Assembly: GCA_016205975.1 (NCBI GenBank)
Contig: JACQSK010000010.1
Coordinates: 1-12,367, forward strand
Length of the DNA: 12,367 bases
Reading direction: 5' to 3'
DNA from: Candidatus Uhrbacteria bacterium
Lineage (GTDB): Bacteria > Patescibacteria > ABY1 > SG8-24 > GWF2-40-263
Positions 12,225-12,367 of this stretch are shown here, piece after piece; position 1 is the first letter of the stretch, and every line of letters begins with the position of its first letter. A program made the translations under genes and the position numbers. Under the pieces are notes generated by a model that ran no database searches, was not told the origin of the DNA, and saw nothing but the letters and a program-made list of their open reading frames with translations.

Positions 12225-12367
12225 ATCCCTCCCTCGAAAACCCATTCACCCCAGAACCCAAGACTCCCCGCAGTCGTGACGACGCCGAGATGGTCGGGAA
12301 GATTTGTGGTCCTGAAGCGGAAGCAGCCATGAGATCGCTGGGAGACAAGCCTCCCAGGTCCACTCCA
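12221..12367 (+). CDS. 5' end of a 21-residue-repeat protein, cut by window edge
   Basis: The ATG at 12221 overlaps the glycosidase stop (ATGA) and opens a frame that stays open for 49 codons to the edge (MNPSLENPFTPEP...). From 12282 its DNA is identical to bases 1-86, in the same frame as the repeat protein at the left edge. This fragment therefore supplies the missing N-terminus of that gene or belongs to a close paralog. Its N-terminal 20 residues are proline-rich and polar, with no signal peptide. Confidence 0.8.
   Translation, partial: MNPSLENPFTPEPKTPRSRDDAEMVGKICGPEAEAAMRSLGDKPPRSTP
12282..12367 (+). repeat. Terminal direct repeat, right copy
   Basis: Identical over 86 bp to 1-86. 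Joining the two copies gives a continuous 741-bp gene (12221-12281 plus 1-680) without frameshift. Confidence 0.98.

Noticed and set aside
1..12367. Circular plasmid or phage-like element implied by identical ends
   Set aside because: No replication, partition, mobilisation or phage gene is seen, and the content is chromosomal housekeeping. Kept only as an open question in the findings.

Overview
The window looks like a piece of chromosome from a Patescibacteria (CPR) bacterium, most likely of the Parcubacteria/Uhrbacteria type. This is inferred from gene content and protein style, not from a marker phylogeny. The DNA is fairly GC-rich, genes are tightly packed, Shine-Dalgarno sequences are scarce, and housekeeping genes (S41 protease, riboflavin kinase, HU, HflX, L28) sit beside lineage-type proteins (PEGA/beta-propeller, short leucine-rich-like repeats, a solo PaaX/Cas2-like regulator). 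Bases 1-86 are identical to 12282-12367. Both copies lie in the same frame of a repeat-protein gene, so the contig either closes as a 12281-bp circle or is bounded by two paralogous genes. The housekeeping content and the absence of any replication gene favour the second reading.

Layout. Bases 1-680 hold the body of a 21-residue-repeat protein. It converges, with 2 bp between stops, on a minus-strand PEGA/beta-propeller membrane-anchored protein (683-2032). That gene is divergent from a plus-strand set: S41 C-terminal processing protease, Nudix hydrolase and stand-alone riboflavin kinase (2053-4179). HU follows with its own promoter (4242-4523) and terminator, then hflX (4567-5688).

Bases 5689-6700 form a visibly more AT-rich island. 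It has about 290 bp without a convincing gene, then a 178-aa PaaX/Cas2-like protein bracketed by two 34-bp near-identical repeats carrying a perfect 16-bp palindrome, then a purine-rich stretch and a strong terminator. This is the most unusual locus in the window. rpmB (L28) follows on the minus strand.

From 7008 to the right edge six plus-strand genes are packed head to tail: a membrane-anchored DUF7282-like protein, a LOG-family enzyme, a GT-B glycosyltransferase-like protein, a four-helix membrane protein, a clan GH-A-like glycosidase with a signal anchor, and the start of the repeat protein. The last four are joined by 4-bp ATGA stop/start overlaps. This reads as a co-translated envelope-glycan or cell-surface module. 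Several genes have an extended -10 motif only a few bases before their ATG, suggesting leaderless or nearly leaderless transcripts.
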